Positions 53,009-63,946 of a DNA stretch of 64,000 bases are shown in pieces. The stretch lies in assembly GCA_005502805.1 (NCBI GenBank), contig SCMY01000010.1, positions 62,001 through 126,000 on the forward strand. The letters run 5' to 3'. Position numbers and translations under genes: made by a program. Origin of the DNA: Rhizobiales bacterium 2SD. Lineage in GTDB: Bacteria > Pseudomonadota > Alphaproteobacteria > Rhizobiales > Beijerinckiaceae. How positions within the stretch are numbered: position 1 is the first letter of the stretch; each line of letters begins with the position of its first letter. A model generated the notes under the pieces. It was not told the origin of the DNA. It made no database searches and was given only the letters and a program-made list of their open reading frames with translations.

Positions 53009-54207
53009 TTCAGCCCCGTCGCGCTCCAGATCTCGCTGAGCGCGCCGACCAGCGCGGCGATGTCCTCGTCGGAATGCAGCGGCGTCGGCGTGATCCGCAG
53101 ACGCTCGGTGCCGCGCGCCACGGTCGGGTAATTGATCGGCTGGACATAGATCGCAAAGCGCTCCAGCAACTCGTCGCTGATCCGCTTGCACAGGGCGGCA
53201 TCGCCGACCATCACCGGCACGATGTGGCTCGGGTTCGGCAGATGGGGGATACCGGCCTGATCGAGCTGCAGGCGTAAGCTTCGCCCCCGGTCCTGCTGGC
53301 CCTCACGCTCGGCCGAGCTCGTCTTGAGATGGCGGATCGCCGCCAGCGCCCCTGCAGCGAGCGTCGGCGGCAGCGAGCTCGAGAAGATGAAGCCCGAGGC
53401 GAAGCTGCGGATGAAGTCGCACAACGCTGCCGAGCCGGTGACATAGCCACCCATCACGCCGAAGGATTTGGCCAGCGTGCCCTCGATCAGGTCGAGCCTG
53501 TGGCTCAAGCCCTCGCGCTCGCTGACGCCGCCGCCGCGCGGCCCGTAGAGTCCGACGGCGTGGACCTCATCGATATAGGTCAGCGCGCTGAACTCCTCGG
53601 CGAGATCGCAGAATTCGGCGATCGGAGCGATGTCGCCATCCATCGAATAGACCGACTCGAAGGCGATCAGCTTCGGCCTGCTGCGGTCAATGCCCGCGAG
53701 CTTGCGGCGCAGATCCTGCGCGTCGTTATGGGCAAAGATCAGCTTCTCGGCACGCGAATGCCGGATGCCCTCGATCATCGAGGCATGGTTGGCGGCATCG
53801 GTCAGGACGATACAGCCGGGAATGCGGGCGGCCAGCGTCGAGAGCGAGGCCCAGTTCGACATGTAGCCGGAATTGAACAGCAGCGCAGCGTCCTTGCCGT
53901 GCAGATCGGCGAGCTCGCGCTCCAGCAGGACATGGTAGTGGTTGGTGCCGGCGATGTTGCGGGTGCCGCCGGCACCGGCTCCGCAGGCCTCGAGCGCCTC
54001 GCGCATCGCGGCGAGCACGGCAGGGTGCTGGCCCATGCCGAGATAATCGTTCGAGCACCAGACGGTGACCTCGCGCGGGCCGTTCGGACCGTGGAAGGCG
54101 GCGCGCGGAAAGCGGCCGGCACGGCGCTCGAGATCGGCGAAGATGCGATAGCGTCCCTCGGCCTTGAGGCCGTCGAGCTCGCTGCGGAAAAAGGCCTCGA
54201 AATCCAT
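52996..54207 (-). CDS. hemA: 5-aminolevulinate synthase
   Basis: A 403-residue PLP enzyme that condenses glycine and succinyl-CoA, the first haem step of the Shemin route used by alphaproteobacteria. Motifs: TVWCSNDYLGMGQHP, GTRNIAGTNHYHVLLE, YIDEVHAVGLYGPRGGG, and the PLP lysine K247 in LAKSFGVMGGYVTG. ATG at 54207 with AGGAGG seven bases before. With hemE and hemJ this gives three haem genes in the window. It is divergent from the ammonia-lyase gene. Confidence 0.96.
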   Translation of the reverse strand: MDFEAFFRSELDGLKAEGRYRIFADLERRAGRFPRAAFHGPNGPREVTVWCSNDYLGMGQHPAVLAAMREALEACGAGAGGTRNIAGTNHYHVLLERELADLHGKDAALLFNSGYMSNWASLSTLAARIPGCIVLTDAANHASMIEGIRHSRAEKLIFAHNDAQDLRRKLAGIDRSRPKLIAFESVYSMDGDIAPIAEFCDLAEEFSALTYIDEVHAVGLYGPRGGGVSEREGLSHRLDLIEGTLAKSFGVMGGYVTGSAALCDFIRSFASGFIFSSSLPPTLAAGALAAIRHLKTSSAEREGQQDRGRSLRLQLDQAGIPHLPNPSHIVPVMVGDAALCKRISDELLERFAIYVQPINYPTVARGTERLRITPTPLHSDEDIAALVGALSEIWSATGLKRAA

Positions 54208-54416
54208 TGGGGAGCCTCCTGGCGCCACCTTTGAGGGATTCCAGGCACAGGGTAAAGGCGCGCCGATGTCGCGCTGTAGCAGGAGCTGCGACGGCCGGCG
54301 CCGACATCGGGCTGTCGGGTTCCGTGCAAGGTGCTTTTCGTATCCGAGCGGGAATGGGCCTTTCCCTTTGGCGCGATGGCCCGTTAGATCGGCGGCAAAG
54401 CTCGCGAGGACAGGCC

Positions 54417-56048
54417 ATGGCGGTAACGATCGACGGACGGACCCTGAAGGGCAAGCAGGTGCTGCGCGTGGCCCGGCCCGGCCCCTCCGGCCGCTACGAG
54501 AAGGCGACTTTGGCCAAGTCGGCGCGCGAAGCGATCGCGGCGACGCGCGCCCATATCGACGCCAATTTCATGAACGACGAGGCGCCGTTCATGTACTCCT
54601 TCAACACCGGCGTCGGCCTGTTCAAGGACCAGCGGGTGCTGATGTCGGAGATGACCGAATATCAGCGCAAGAGCGTCTACGCCCACGCCACCGGCATCGG
54701 CGAGCCCTTCCCGGAGGATGTGACGCGCGCCACCATGCTGCTGCGCGCCAACGCCTTCGCCTCGAACTATTCCGGCCCGCAGGTCGCACTGGTCGAGCGG
54801 CTGCTCGCCTGCCTCAATGCCGGCGTCCACCCGGTGATCCCGCAGAAGGGCTCGGTCGGCGCCTCCGGCGATCTCGCCCCGCTCGCCCACATGTCGGCCG
54901 CGGTCTGCGGCTTCGAGGAGGGCGAGGCGGTCTACAAGGGCAGGCGGATGAAGGCCCGCGACGCCCTGGCCAAGGCCGGGCTCGAGCCTGATTTCAAGCT
55001 CGGCGCCAAGGACGCCTCGGCCCTGATCAACGGCTCGACCGTGTCGCTGGCGCTCGGCGTGCTCGCGACTGAGGACGCCAAGCGCCTGATCAAGGCCGCC
55101 GATATCGGCCTTGCTCTCTCGCTCGAAGCCATGCGCGGCGAGCTCGCCGCCTTCGATCCGCGCGTCCATGCCGCCCGCCCGCATCCCGGCCAGGCGCTGG
55201 TGGCGCGCAATCTTCTGAAGATCACGCAAGGCTCGAAGCGTTGCTCGGCCTCGGCCCGCGAGACGATCTATCCCGACGAGATCGGCCGCACGCCGGGCAA
55301 GCCGCCGGCGCCACGTGTGCAGGACGTCTATTCGCTGCGCTGCGCCCCGCAGGTGCATGGGCCCGCTCGCGAGGCGCTCGACTATGTCAGCCGGATCATC
55401 GCGACCGAGACCAATTCGGCGACCGACAACCCGCTGATCTTCCCCGAGGATGACGGCTACCGCGTCATCTCCGGCGGGCATTTCCACGGCCAGTACGTCG
55501 CGCAGGCGATGGACCTGCTGGCCATCGCCATGACCGATCTCGGCTCGATCTGCGAGCGCCGCCTCGCCCGCCTGATCGATCCGACGCTGAGCTACGGCCT
55601 GCCGCGCAACCTGCTCGCCGGCAAGCGCGGCCTCAACACCGGCTTCGCCACTGTGCAGTGCTCGATGTCGGCGCTGGTGATGGAGAACCGGACTTTGTCA
55701 TCTCCGGGCTCGGTCGATTCGATTCCCGGCAAATCCAATGCCGAGGACCATGTCTCGAACTCGACCTGGTGCGGCCGCAAGGCGCGTACAGTCGTCGAGA
55801 ATGTCGAGATGATCATCGCGGCCGAGATCCTGATGGCCTGCCAGGCGCTGTCGCTGATCGCCGAGACCGCCAAGGCCCATCCGCTCGGCAAGGGCACGCA
55901 GGCGGCGCTGGACGCGCTGCGCGAGACGATCCCGCCGGCGCTGGACGGCGACCGTTGGTACGCCGCCGAGATGAACCAGGCGACGGCGCTGATCCGCTCC
56001 GGCGCGATCGTCGAGGCGGTGGAAGCGGCGGTGGGGGGATTGGAGTAG
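54417..56048 (+). CDS. Aromatic amino acid ammonia-lyase (HAL/PAL family)
   Basis: A 543-residue lyase with the MIO cofactor motif ASG at 149-151 in GSVGASGDLAPLAHMS, NTGVGLFKDQR, ATDNPLIFPEDDG, GGHFHGQYVAQAMD and the EDHVS motif. The selectivity position reads AH (VYAHATGIGEP), nearer to histidine (SH) than to phenylalanine (FL) lyases, but the protein is longer than HutH and no other hut gene is near, so the substrate stays open. The ATG at 54417 has GAGG before it; the upstream frame is not protein-like. Confidence 0.85.
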   Translation: MAVTIDGRTLKGKQVLRVARPGPSGRYEKATLAKSAREAIAATRAHIDANFMNDEAPFMYSFNTGVGLFKDQRVLMSEMTEYQRKSVYAHATGIGEPFPEDVTRATMLLRANAFASNYSGPQVALVERLLACLNAGVHPVIPQKGSVGASGDLAPLAHMSAAVCGFEEGEAVYKGRRMKARDALAKAGLEPDFKLGAKDASALINGSTVSLALGVLATEDAKRLIKAADIGLALSLEAMRGELAAFDPRVHAARPHPGQALVARNLLKITQGSKRCSASARETIYPDEIGRTPGKPPAPRVQDVYSLRCAPQVHGPAREALDYVSRIIATETNSATDNPLIFPEDDGYRVISGGHFHGQYVAQAMDLLAIAMTDLGSICERRLARLIDPTLSYGLPRNLLAGKRGLNTGFATVQCSMSALVMENRTLSSPGSVDSIPGKSNAEDHVSNSTWCGRKARTVVENVEMIIAAEILMACQALSLIAETAKAHPLGKGTQAALDALRETIPPALDGDRWYAAEMNQATALIRSGAIVEAVEAAVGGLE

Positions 56049-56071
56049 GGAGCAGCTTGGCTAAATGCGTC

Positions 56072-56160
56072 ATGCTCGGCCTTGAGCCGAGCATCTCAGG
56101 CCGGAAGAGACTCCGATTGGCGCCTTCTCGTCAGGAGATTCTCGGGTCAAGCCCGAGAAT
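56072..56160. repeat. Paired REP-like palindromes after the ammonia-lyase gene
   Basis: Two 9-bp hairpins: ATGCTCGGC-CTTGA-GCCGAGCAT (56072-56094) and ATTCTCGGG-TCAAG-CCCGAGAAT (56138-56160). The two are inverted copies, with GTC outside and CTC/GAG inside, and their five-base loops are exactly complementary. The element fills the gap between two convergent genes and shares the GTCATGCTCGG core with the palindrome at 47414. Confidence 0.8.
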
Positions 56161-56168
56161 GACGCCTC

Positions 56169-56801
56169 CTAGTACAACGTCGCCTTGACCCGCTCCGGTA
56201 GCGCCTTGTCATAGGCCTCGCCGTCGAACGCTTCCGTCGCCGCTCGCGCCGAAATGTCGCGCAGGATCGTGCCGGCGCTCGGCAGCGCGCGCTTGTCGAC
56301 CTGCGCCGCCGGGTTCCAGAGATCGGCCCGCACCACCGCTCGCGAGCATTGGAAGTAGGCGGCCTCGACCGTGACCACGATCACGCAGGCCGGCAGCTTG
56401 CCCGCCATTTCGAAGCGCGCGCACAGCTCCGGGTCGGTCGAGAGGACGGCGGTGCCGTTGACGCGCAGCGTTTCGCCGTAACCGGGGATCAGAAAGAGCA
56501 TTCCGATGCGATTGTCAGACAGAAGATTCTTCAATGAATCCAGTCTGTTATTGCCTCTTCGGTCCGGAATCAGCAGCGTTTTCGCGTCGCTCACGGTGAC
56601 AAAGCCCGGCAAATCCCCACGCGGTGAGCAATCCAGCCCGTCCGGACCGTTGGTCGCGAGTACGAAAAACGGCGAGGCTGCGATCAGCGCGCCATAGTTG
56701 GCGTCGATGTGATCGATCTCCTTGATGACCGAAGCGGGCGCGATCGGGTTCGGATAGAACGCGGCGAGCTGATTGAGCGACGTAATCTGATGCGCGGTCA
56801 T
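56169..56801 (-). CDS. PPOX-class FMN-dependent flavoprotein
   Basis: A 210-residue split-barrel flavin-binding protein of the pyridoxamine-oxidase-like class. Motifs: ASPFFVLATNGPDGLDCSPR, GDLPGFV, LLIPDRRGNNRLDSLKNLLS, DNRIGMLFLIPGYGETLRVN and QCSRAVVRADLW fit the MSMEG_1061-like subgroup. Reaction unknown. ATG at 56801 lies six bases after GGAGG; the longer frame to 56867 has no such site. It is downstream of the pnp terminator, thus separately transcribed. Confidence 0.85.
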   Translation of the reverse strand: MTAHQITSLNQLAAFYPNPIAPASVIKEIDHIDANYGALIAASPFFVLATNGPDGLDCSPRGDLPGFVTVSDAKTLLIPDRRGNNRLDSLKNLLSDNRIGMLFLIPGYGETLRVNGTAVLSTDPELCARFEMAGKLPACVIVVTVEAAYFQCSRAVVRADLWNPAAQVDKRALPSAGTILRDISARAATEAFDGEAYDKALPERVKATLY

Positions 56802-56873
56802 GCCAGCCTCCGAAGACAATAAGTCTAGACTATTCGACTTCGCTGCAGCGCACCAGAGGGCGACCAAAAGAAA

Positions 56874-56901
56874 ACGCCCCGCACCATCAGGTGCGGGGCG
56901 T
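56874..56901 (-). terminator. Rho-independent terminator of pnp
   Basis: ACGCCCCGCACC and GGTGCGGGGCGT form 12 perfect pairs with a four-base loop. On the minus strand the stem is followed by T-rich sequence (TTTCTTTT). It is about 38 bp past the pnp stop. Confidence 0.88.
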
Positions 56902-56902
56902 C

Positions 56903-56918
56903 TGATTCACGTGAAACG
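56903..56918. promoter_or_regulatory. parS-like site beside the pnp terminator
   Basis: TGATTCACGTGAAACG, 14 of 16 matches to the parS palindrome. The inner GATTCACGTGAAAC has only one mismatch, and it is the same T-to-A change as at 22925. It lies between the pnp stop and its terminator hairpin, about 34 kb from the candidate origin. Confidence 0.65.
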
Positions 56919-56938
56919 CTGATCGCGCTTCAGCGGGC

Positions 56939-59107
<2,169 letters not shown>

Positions 59108-59348
59108 CGGATTGTCTTTCGGTCGGATGCGATCCGTCCGGCGTCGATCGTGCCCATGGGCAAGACGGCTAAACGTCCGGGGTGAGCTTGCAGGAAGCGC
59201 GCCCGGGCGCTCGGCGATCCTGCCATGGACGTCACTGACGCCGGCGGATCATGCGGAAAGCCGCCCCATGCGGTTGCCGCATTGAAGGGGGAACGTCGCC
59301 TCATTACGGCGCTCCCGAAGCGAGGCCGGTACCTGGCCTCTAGTAGAA

Positions 59349-59376
59349 CCGCCCGGAGCAGCGAGGCACCGGGCGG
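59349..59376 (-). terminator. Hairpin between rpsO and pnp
   Basis: CCGCCCGG and CCGGGCGG pair over a 12-nt loop 14 bp after the rpsO stop. No T-run follows on the minus strand, so it may be an attenuator or RNA-processing stem instead of a full terminator. The rest of the spacer to pnp shows nothing I can name. Confidence 0.5.
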
Positions 59377-59389
59377 GAATTCGGTTCGA

Positions 59390-59659
59390 TCAGCGGCGGA
59401 TGCCGAGCTTCTCGATCAGAGTCTTGTAGCGCGCTTCTTCCTTGCCCTTCAGGTAGTCGAGCAGGGAGCGGCGCTGCGAGACCAGCTTGAGCAGGCCGCG
59501 ACGCGAATGGTTGTCCTTGGTGTGGGACTTGAAGTGGCCGGTCAGGTTGTTGATGCGCTCGGTGAGGATCGCGACCTGGACTTCCGGCGAGCCGGTGTCG
59601 TTCGGCTTGGTGGCATATTCCTTGACGAGCGCGTTCTTGCGCTCAGCGGTGATCGACAT
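59390..59659 (-). CDS. rpsO: 30S ribosomal protein S15
   Basis: An 89-residue primary 16S rRNA-binding protein with the full family pattern: TGSPEVQVAILTERINNLTG, HFKSHTKDNHSRRGLLKLVS and QRRSLLDYLKGKEEARYKTL. ATG at 59659, seven bases after AAAGGA. The much longer open frame to 61465 is antisense to ku and ligD and is not real. Confidence 0.97.
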   Translation of the reverse strand: MSITAERKNALVKEYATKPNDTGSPEVQVAILTERINNLTGHFKSHTKDNHSRRGLLKLVSQRRSLLDYLKGKEEARYKTLIEKLGIRR

Positions 59660-59918
59660 CGTCATGTCCTTTGGTTGGGTGTTGATCTGGCGGGCCAGGC
59701 CGGGATGTCGTCCAGCAAGGTCCGAAGCCCGCATCCGCTTCATCGCGGAAGGGATGCGCAGCCGGCCATCGGGCCGGTTGCCCGGGCATATACACGAAAT
59801 CTGGCGAAACGCTAGCGTGTTGCGTCGCAGCACTGGGCGTAAGGCTCCCGGAACCTCCGCCGGCTCCGCAGGTTGATTCGCCGCAGGTTTCCAACCGGGG
59901 TTGCGTGTCATGCCAGCC

Positions 59919-60152
59919 ATGTCGAAGGACCGCCTCATTGCCGCGCTCGGCGCCCAGCTCCGCGCCGAGCGCGAGACCCGCGATGCGCTTGCCGAGGTGA
60001 TCGCCAACGGCCAGTTCGATCGCGAGGTGCTGCTCGCCATCCTCACCGATCCAGTGCCGGTCGTGACCCGCGACGAGATCGTGCGGGCCGAGGCCTGGCT
60101 GCGCGGCTTGCCGCCGGCTTTCCCCGCTCGACCGAAGCTGAGGGCGGCCTGA
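59919..60152 (+). CDS. Small conserved-looking protein coupled to ku
   Basis: A 77-residue protein, mostly helical and charged: SKDRLIAALGAQLRAERETR, DALAEVIANGQFDREVLLAI, LTDPVPVVTRDEIVRAEAWL. I do not recognise a family. Its TGA overlaps the ku ATG (TGATG), typical for translational coupling, and the reading frame has good codon use, so I think it is real. Three other in-frame starts lie upstream (from 59901). Confidence 0.6.
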   Translation: MSKDRLIAALGAQLRAERETRDALAEVIANGQFDREVLLAILTDPVPVVTRDEIVRAEAWLRGLPPAFPARPKLRAA

Positions 60153-61027
60153 TGGCGCCCCGGCCGGCCTGGAAGGGCTATCTCAAGCTCTCGCTGGTCT
60201 CCTGCGCCGTCGAATTGACCTCGGCGACCGACCATAGCGAGAAGGTCTCGTTCCGCGTCATCAACCGCAAGACCGGCAACACCGTCCGGCGCCAATATAT
60301 CGACAGCGTCAGCGGCAAGCCGGTCGAGCCCGACGACGAGGTCAAGGGCTACGAGATCGGTGGCGACGAATACCTCCTGATTGAGGAGGACGAGATCGAC
60401 GCGGTCCAGATCGAGAGCTCGCACACGCTCTCGATCGAGCAGTTCGTCGATCGCGCCGCGATCCCGCAGATCTATTTCGACGAGCCCTATTATCTCAGCC
60501 CCTCCGACGAGGTTTCGGAAGAAGCTTTCGCCGTGATCCGCGAGGCGATGGCGAAGCAGAAGAAGGCAGGCATCGCCCGGATCGTGCTCTATCGCCGCGA
60601 GCGCCCGGTGATGATCGAGCCCTTCGACAAGGGCTTGCTGCTGACCACGCTGCGCTACGACAAGACCGTGCGCCAGCCGGACGAGGTCTTCGACAGCCTG
60701 AAGAAGGGCAAGCTCGACGAGGAGCTGGTCGATCTCGCCACGCACATCATCGAGAAGAAGGAGGCGAGGTTCGATCCCAGCGGCTTCGAGGATCGCTATG
60801 AGGAAGCGCTGCTCGAGCTGATCGCGGCCAAACGCAAGGGCAAGAAGCCCCCGGTGGCGAAGCCGGCGGAGCGCCCCTCCAATGTCGTCAACCTGTTCGA
60901 GGCGCTGAAGAAGAGCCTCGGCGAGGAGAGCGGCGGGTCCGGCAAGCCAGCGCGCGGCAAGAAGCCGTCGAGCACCCGAAAGCCGACGAAGAGGCCCGCT
61001 GCCGGCAAAGCCAGGAAAAGCGCCTGA
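60152..61027 (+). CDS. ku: Non-homologous end-joining protein Ku
   Basis: A 291-residue bacterial Ku that binds DNA ends as a homodimer and recruits LigD. Ku core: WKGYLKLSLVSCAVELTSAT, GYEIGGDEYLLIEEDEIDAV, IEQFVDRAAIPQIYFDEPYY, EEALLELIAAKRKGKKPPV. The C-terminus is Lys/Arg/Pro-rich, as in Ku proteins that thread on DNA. The open frame before 60152 is not family-like. ligD follows after 18 bp. Confidence 0.95.
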   Translation: MAPRPAWKGYLKLSLVSCAVELTSATDHSEKVSFRVINRKTGNTVRRQYIDSVSGKPVEPDDEVKGYEIGGDEYLLIEEDEIDAVQIESSHTLSIEQFVDRAAIPQIYFDEPYYLSPSDEVSEEAFAVIREAMAKQKKAGIARIVLYRRERPVMIEPFDKGLLLTTLRYDKTVRQPDEVFDSLKKGKLDEELVDLATHIIEKKEARFDPSGFEDRYEEALLELIAAKRKGKKPPVAKPAERPSNVVNLFEALKKSLGEESGGSGKPARGKKPSSTRKPTKRPAAGKARKSA

Positions 61028-61045
61028 CGCGCGTCGGAGGGCGCC

Positions 61046-63574
61046 ATGGTCAATCTCGACCTCTATCGCTCGAAGCGTGATTTCAGCCGCACCCGCGAGC
61101 CGAAAGGCGCCGCCAGTCGCCGCAAGGCTGCCCGGAGCGGCGGCGCCTTCATCATCCACAAGCACGCCGCGCGTCGGCTCCATTACGATCTCAGGCTCGA
61201 GCATGACGGCGTGCTCTGGTCCTGGGCGGTGACGCGGGGTCCGAGCCTTGACCCCGGCGAGAAGCGCCTCGCCGTCCATGTCGAGGACCATCCGCTCGAA
61301 TACGGCGCCTTCGAGGGTACGATTCCGGAAGGCGAATACGGCGCCGGCTCGGTCATCGTCTGGGACGAGGGCAAATGGATTCCGGAGGGTGACCCCGCTC
61401 GCGGCATGGAGAAGGGCCACCTCGCCTTCACGCTCGAAGGCCGCAAGCTCGGCGGCCGCTGGCATCTCGTCAGGCTGAAGCCGCGCCGCGGCGAGAAGCG
61501 CGACAACTGGCTCTTGATCAAGGTCGATGACGATTTCGCCCGCGACGACGAGGATATCCTGGAGACCGCGCCGGATTCGGTGAAGTCGGGCAGGAGTGTC
61601 GAGGAAATCGGCGAGGATCCCGCTGGCGACGTCTGGTCGACCGACGAGAAACCCGCGAAGGATAGCAAGCCCAAAGCGGCTAAAGCAAAATCAGCGAGGG
61701 CCAAGCCGGCCCGCCGCTCGGAAAAGACCGAAGGCGAGCCGCTGCCTCGCTTCGTCGAGCCATGCCTTGCGACCTTGCAGGACAAGCCGCCCACCGGCGA
61801 TGCCTGGCTGCACGAGGTCAAGTTCGACGGCTATCGCCTGCAGGCGCGGATCTCCGCCGGAAAGGTCAAGCTGCTGACCCGCACCGGGCTCGATTGGACC
61901 GAGCGCTTCGGCGACCGGATCGCTGAAGCGTTCACTGCGCTGCCTTGCGAGACGGCCTTAATCGATGGCGAGGTCGTGGCGCTGGGCGAGAACGGCATCT
62001 CGTCCTTTTCCGCGCTCCAGGCCGCGCTGTCGGAGGAAACGACTGCGAACCTCGTCTTCTTCGCCTTCGATCTGCTCCATCTCGACGGCGAGAATCTGCA
62101 ATCCGAGCCGTTGCTCGCCCGCAAGGAGCGGCTGGAGGAGCTGCTCAAGGCTGCGGACGTGGATTCGCCCCTGCGCTATTCCGAGCATTTCATCGAGCCG
62201 GGCCAGACCATGCTGCGCCATGCCTGCCGCATGAGGCTGGAGGGCGTCATCTCCAAGCGGGCGGAGGCGCCCTATCGCAGCGGCCGCGGACGCGATTGGA
62301 TCAAGTCGAAATGCACGCAGCGCCAGGAATTCGTCATCGCGGGCTATGTGCCGTCGAAGGCCGCGCGCAATCAGCTCGGCTCGCTCGTCCTCGGCTATCA
62401 CGAGGATGGCGAGCTGAAACCGGCCGGCCGCGTCGGCACAGGCTTCACCCGCAACTCGGCCGCTGCGTTGAAGAAGAAGCTCGACGTCATCGCGACGAAA
62501 GCCTCGCCCTTCCGCGGCGAAGCCGGCCGCGAGCGTGGTATCGTCTGGGTCGAGCCTGAGCTCGTCGCCGAGATCGCCTTCGGCTCCTGGACGGCTTCGA
62601 AGACCCTGCGGCACTCGGCCTTCCTCGGCCTACGCGAGGACAAGCCGGCTGAGGAGGTGATCGAGGAGAAGCCGGTCAAGGCCGACGCAAGGAAAACTCG
62701 ATCTGCGAAGGCCAAGCGCAAGGCCGGCCCGGAGACGACCGTGACGCTCAGCAATCCCGACAAGCCGCTCTGGCCCGATATCGGTTTCACCAAGCAGGAC
62801 CTGCTCGACTATTACACCAGCGTCTGGGAGCGCATGGCGCCCTTCGTGGTCGAACGCCCCTTGAGCCTGCTGCGGGCGCCCGATGGCGTCGGCGGGCAGG
62901 TCTTCTTCCAGAAGCATGCCGGCGCCGGCCTGCACAGATCCGTCTCACGGATGAAGGACAAGGATGGCGAGGAACTGCTCTTCATCCGCGATTTCGACGG
63001 GCTCGCCGCGCTCGTCCAGCTCGGCACGGTCGAGGTCCATCTCTGGGGCGCCAGGATCGATGCGATCGAGATGCCCGATCAGGTCATCTTCGATCTCGAT
63101 CCCGACCAGGGTGTGCCGATGGAACGGGTTCGAGAGGCGGCGCTCACCGTGCGCCAGCGTCTGGACGAGCTCGGCTTCGAGAGTTTCCTGAAGACCTCCG
63201 GCGGTAAGGGCTTCCATGTTGTGCTGCCGCTGAAACCCAAGGCGGACTGGGGCGCGGTCAAGGGCTTTGCCCGCGACTTCGCCAGGGCGATGGAACAGGC
63301 CGAGCCGAAGCTCTACACCGCGACTCTGTCGAAGAAGGCGCGCAGGGGCCGCATCTTCATCGACTATCTCCGCAATGGCCGCGGCTCGACCGCGATCGCG
63401 CCGTTCTCGACACGGGCCCGTCCGGGCGCCGCAGTCGCCATGCCGGTCGCCTGGGAGCTGCTGGAGAAGGATCTGGCGCCCGATGCCTTCAAGGCACCGG
63501 AGGTGATGAAGAATGGCCCGCCGGACGATGCCTGGGCCGCCTTCTTCAAGCCGAAGCGCGCGCTGAAACGCTGA
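61046..63574 (+). CDS. ligD: Multifunctional ATP-dependent DNA ligase LigD
   Basis: An 842-residue end-joining enzyme with three modules in the order phosphoesterase-ligase-polymerase. The 3'-phosphoesterase shows HKHAARRLHYDLRLEHDG and EGTIPEGEYGAGSVIVWD; the ligase nucleotidylation lysine is K259 in EVKFDGYRL, with EGVISKRAEAPY; the primase-like polymerase has IFDLDPDQG and TSGGKGFHVVLPL. A Lys/Ala-rich linker connects the first two. All catalytic motifs look intact. The HxlR gene stop follows directly on the other strand. Confidence 0.96.
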   Translation: MVNLDLYRSKRDFSRTREPKGAASRRKAARSGGAFIIHKHAARRLHYDLRLEHDGVLWSWAVTRGPSLDPGEKRLAVHVEDHPLEYGAFEGTIPEGEYGAGSVIVWDEGKWIPEGDPARGMEKGHLAFTLEGRKLGGRWHLVRLKPRRGEKRDNWLLIKVDDDFARDDEDILETAPDSVKSGRSVEEIGEDPAGDVWSTDEKPAKDSKPKAAKAKSARAKPARRSEKTEGEPLPRFVEPCLATLQDKPPTGDAWLHEVKFDGYRLQARISAGKVKLLTRTGLDWTERFGDRIAEAFTALPCETALIDGEVVALGENGISSFSALQAALSEETTANLVFFAFDLLHLDGENLQSEPLLARKERLEELLKAADVDSPLRYSEHFIEPGQTMLRHACRMRLEGVISKRAEAPYRSGRGRDWIKSKCTQRQEFVIAGYVPSKAARNQLGSLVLGYHEDGELKPAGRVGTGFTRNSAAALKKKLDVIATKASPFRGEAGRERGIVWVEPELVAEIAFGSWTASKTLRHSAFLGLREDKPAEEVIEEKPVKADARKTRSAKAKRKAGPETTVTLSNPDKPLWPDIGFTKQDLLDYYTSVWERMAPFVVERPLSLLRAPDGVGGQVFFQKHAGAGLHRSVSRMKDKDGEELLFIRDFDGLAALVQLGTVEVHLWGARIDAIEMPDQVIFDLDPDQGVPMERVREAALTVRQRLDELGFESFLKTSGGKGFHVVLPLKPKADWGAVKGFARDFARAMEQAEPKLYTATLSKKARRGRIFIDYLRNGRGSTAIAPFSTRARPGAAVAMPVAWELLEKDLAPDAFKAPEVMKNGPPDDAWAAFFKPKRALKR

Positions 63575-63946
63575 TCAGGCAGCGATCTCGCCGCGGTCAT
63601 AACGACGCTGCGCTTCCTCGACTTCGCCGATATGGGCCTCGGCCCATTGCGTCAGGGCGGCGACCGTGCCGGCGAGCGTGCGCCCGAGCGGCGTCAGCGA
63701 ATACTCGACTGTGACCGGCACGGTCGCGAAGGCCCGGCGCGAGATCAGCCCGTCCCGCTCCAGGCTCTTCAGCGTCTGCGACAGCATTTTTTGCGAGATG
63801 GAATCGATCCGCCGGCGCAATTCGTTGAAGCGCAACGTCTCCTGCTCCAGCAGGATCAGCACCAGCACCGCCCATTTGTCGCCGATGCGGTCGAGTACCT
63901 GCCGCGTCGGGCAGCGGGCGTTGAAGGCATCGGGGCGGTGGAGCAT
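63575..63946 (-). CDS. HxlR-family transcriptional regulator
   Basis: A 123-residue winged-helix protein with the N-terminal Cys of the family (NARCPTRQVLDRIGDKWAVL), RFNELRRRIDSISQKMLSQT, LKSLERDGLISRRAFATVPV and EYSLTPLGRTL. HxlR proteins often sense redox or aldehydes and control a neighbouring gene; the target is probably beyond the right edge, since ligD is convergent with zero spacing. Confidence 0.93.
   Translation of the reverse strand: MLHRPDAFNARCPTRQVLDRIGDKWAVLVLILLEQETLRFNELRRRIDSISQKMLSQTLKSLERDGLISRRAFATVPVTVEYSLTPLGRTLAGTVAALTQWAEAHIGEVEEAQRRYDRGEIAA

Noticed and set aside
55313..55325. CACGTG within the ammonia-lyase gene as a fourth parS
   Set aside because: Only the six-base core matches; flanks do not form the GTTTC/GAAAC arms.
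59660..61465. N-terminal extension of the rpsO frame to 691 codons
   Set aside because: It runs antisense to ku and ligD; S15 is about 89 residues and has its own ribosome-binding site at 59659.
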